NCBI GenBank assembly: GCA_031277805.1
Contig: JAITLR010000009.1
Coordinates: 434,001 to 498,000 of the forward strand
Source: Comamonas sp.
GTDB taxonomy: Bacteria > Pseudomonadota > Gammaproteobacteria > Burkholderiales > Burkholderiaceae_C
Direction of reading: 5' to 3'
DNA length: 64,000 bases
Position 1 is the first letter of the stretch, and every line of letters begins with the position of its first letter. Below the pieces are notes generated by a model. It saw only the letters and a list, made by a program, of their open reading frames with translations. It was not told the origin of the DNA and did not search any database. The position numbers and the translations under genes were made by a program. Below are positions 62,822-64,000 of this stretch, piece after piece.

Positions 62822-62903
62822 AAGCCAGGGACGCCGAGCAAGGGCCGCAGCGATGGCATCGTCCCCCAACAAGGGGAAAGCGGCACAGCCGCTCAGGGGG
62901 AGC
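62822..62903. repeat. Host GC-rich intergenic repeat, copy 5
   Basis: The same family: GCATCGTCCCCCAACAAGG, GGAAAGCGGCACAGCCGC and TCAGGGGGAGCCG, between chpA and pilJ. Confidence 0.65.
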
Positions 62904-62907
62904 CGTT

Positions 62908-64000
62908 TTATGCAATCTTGAAGCGCGAGACCGACTGGCGCAGCTCTTCGGCCATGTGCGAGAGTTCTCGCACCTGCTGGGCCGTGCTGCGTGTACCTTC
63001 ACCGGTCTGCTCGGTCACCGCGAAAATATGCTGGATGTTCTCTGCCACGCCGTTGGCCATATTGGCTTCACGCGAGGTGGAGTTGGAAATCTGTTCGATC
63101 AGTTCTGCCAGACGGCGCGACACGCTATCGATTTCAGACAGTGCGGTACCCGCAGAGTCGGAAAGACGGGCACCTTCCACCACACCCTGGGTGGAGCGTT
63201 CCATAGCGGCCACCGCATCCTGGGTGTCGGTCTGAATCGCCTTCACCAGTGCTGCAATCTGACGCGTGGCGTCTGCCGAACGCTCGGCCAGACGCTGCAC
63301 TTCTTCGGCCACCACAGAGAATCCACGCCCCGCTTCACCGGCCGATGCGGCCTGAATGGCGGCATTCAACGCCAGCACGTTGGTCTGCTCGGTAATGTCC
63401 GAAATCAGTTCGGTGATTTCACCAATCTCCTGCGACGACTCACCCAGGCGCTTGATGCGCTTGGAGGTATCCTGGATCTGGTCGCGAATGGAGTTCATAC
63501 CGCCGATGGCGTTCTGCACTGCCTTCAGGCCGGAGTCCGCAGCTTCCAGCGACTGGCGGGCCACCTGGGCCGATTCCTGCGCCTGTTCCGAGACGTTGTT
63601 GATACGGCCGGCCATGTCCAGAATCGATTTACCGGTTTCGCGAATCTCGTGCAGCTGCTCATTCGATGCTGCCAGCAGCTCGGTCGATGTCAGGTCCACA
63701 CGCTCGGTGGTCTGAGCCACACGGGTGACGGTGTTCTGCACCGACCCCACCAGAGCGCGCAGTTCTTCCACCGTGTAGTTCACCGAGTCGGCAATCGCAC
63801 CGGTAATGTCCTCTGTCACCGTGGCTTCCTGAGTCAGATCACCCTCGGCCACGGATTGCAGCTCGTTCATCAAACGCAAAATGGCGGCCTGGTTGGCGTC
63901 GTTGATACGCTTGGCTTCCTGCTCCTGCAAACGCGCATCCATCTGATGGCGCTCGGCTTCCTGCTGACGCGCACGGCTGTCCATCAGTTGCACGCGGGAA
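62908..64000 (-). CDS. pilJ: PilJ-like methyl-accepting chemotaxis receptor (C-terminal part)
   Basis: A partial gene cut by the right edge; the last 361 or so residues are seen. They contain a HAMP/coiled-coil region ([20 protein letters not shown]) and the signalling domain with the hairpin core [20 protein letters not shown] and [20 protein letters not shown]. The PilJ type is preferred to an ordinary MCP because chpA follows and the start of the visible part resembles PilJ. It senses surface contact or a ligand and signals to ChpA. Confidence 0.88.
   Translation of the reverse strand, partial: SRVQLMDSRARQQEAERHQMDARLQEQEAKRINDANQAAILRLMNELQSVAEGDLTQEATVTEDITGAIADSVNYTVEELRALVGSVQNTVTRVAQTTERVDLTSTELLAASNEQLHEIRETGKSILDMAGRINNVSEQAQESAQVARQSLEAADSGLKAVQNAIGGMNSIRDQIQDTSKRIKRLGESSQEIGEITELISDITEQTNVLALNAAIQAASAGEAGRGFSVVAEEVQRLAERSADATRQIAALVKAIQTDTQDAVAAMERSTQGVVEGARLSDSAGTALSEIDSVSRRLAELIEQISNSTSREANMANGVAENIQHIFAVTEQTGEGTRSTAQQVRELSHMAEELRQSVSRFKIA

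Overview
The window looks like a chromosomal segment of a Comamonas-type betaproteobacterium (Comamonadaceae). The host part (about 37.7-64 kb) is GC-rich. It carries an algH-ruvX-pyrR-pyrB-pyrC'-plsC series, a ChpA/PilJ twitching-motility chemosensory pair, a degQ-type protease and recurring GC-rich intergenic repeats. The species is inferred from gene content only.

Layout. (1) 1-13.1 kb is a P4-like integrative element or phage satellite. It has a tyrosine integrase (11831-13036), a PriCT-2/TOPRIM/DUF927 primase-helicase (1187-4150), an AlpA-type regulator, a PrtN-family activator, a chain of small ATGA-coupled genes, and two clusters of six TTGGGGACA-like repeats near its two ends that resemble a bipartite replication origin. 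Next to the integrase sits a strikingly AT-rich two-gene cargo, a UvrD-type helicase plus a DUF2290-like protein, which is a candidate anti-phage module. (2) 13.9-37.7 kb is a siphophage-derived locus read right to left: CI/PrtR-like repressor with operator triplets on both sides, a cro-position gene, a Q-like antiterminator, two head-tail connector-type proteins, tail completion and tail tube proteins, a G/GT frameshift chaperone pair, tape measure, M, L, K, I, a 2,966-residue J protein, fibre-associated proteins, and a holin/lysozyme/Rz/Rz1 lysis cassette. Terminase, portal, protease, capsid, replication and integration genes are absent, so this is either a decayed prophage or an F-type (flexible) tailocin. 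(3) 37.7-64 kb is ordinary chromosome: GAF-GGDEF cyclase, QseBC-like two-component system, roadblock protein, an ABC ATPase-phosphatase fusion, DegQ, an ArsC-like protein, a purine permease with 8-oxoguanine deaminase and a LysR regulator, the pyrimidine cluster, photolyase, ChpA and PilJ (cut by the right edge).

How the parts could work together. The repressor with its six operators would control the tail locus. The Q-like protein would carry transcription through several intrinsic terminators lying between tail genes. The lysis cassette would release particles. The giant J would be the receptor-binding tip. The satellite next door encodes a PrtN-like activator, the family that switches on pyocins in Pseudomonas, so regulatory cross-talk is possible but unproven. 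The integration sites of both elements could not be located by eye.
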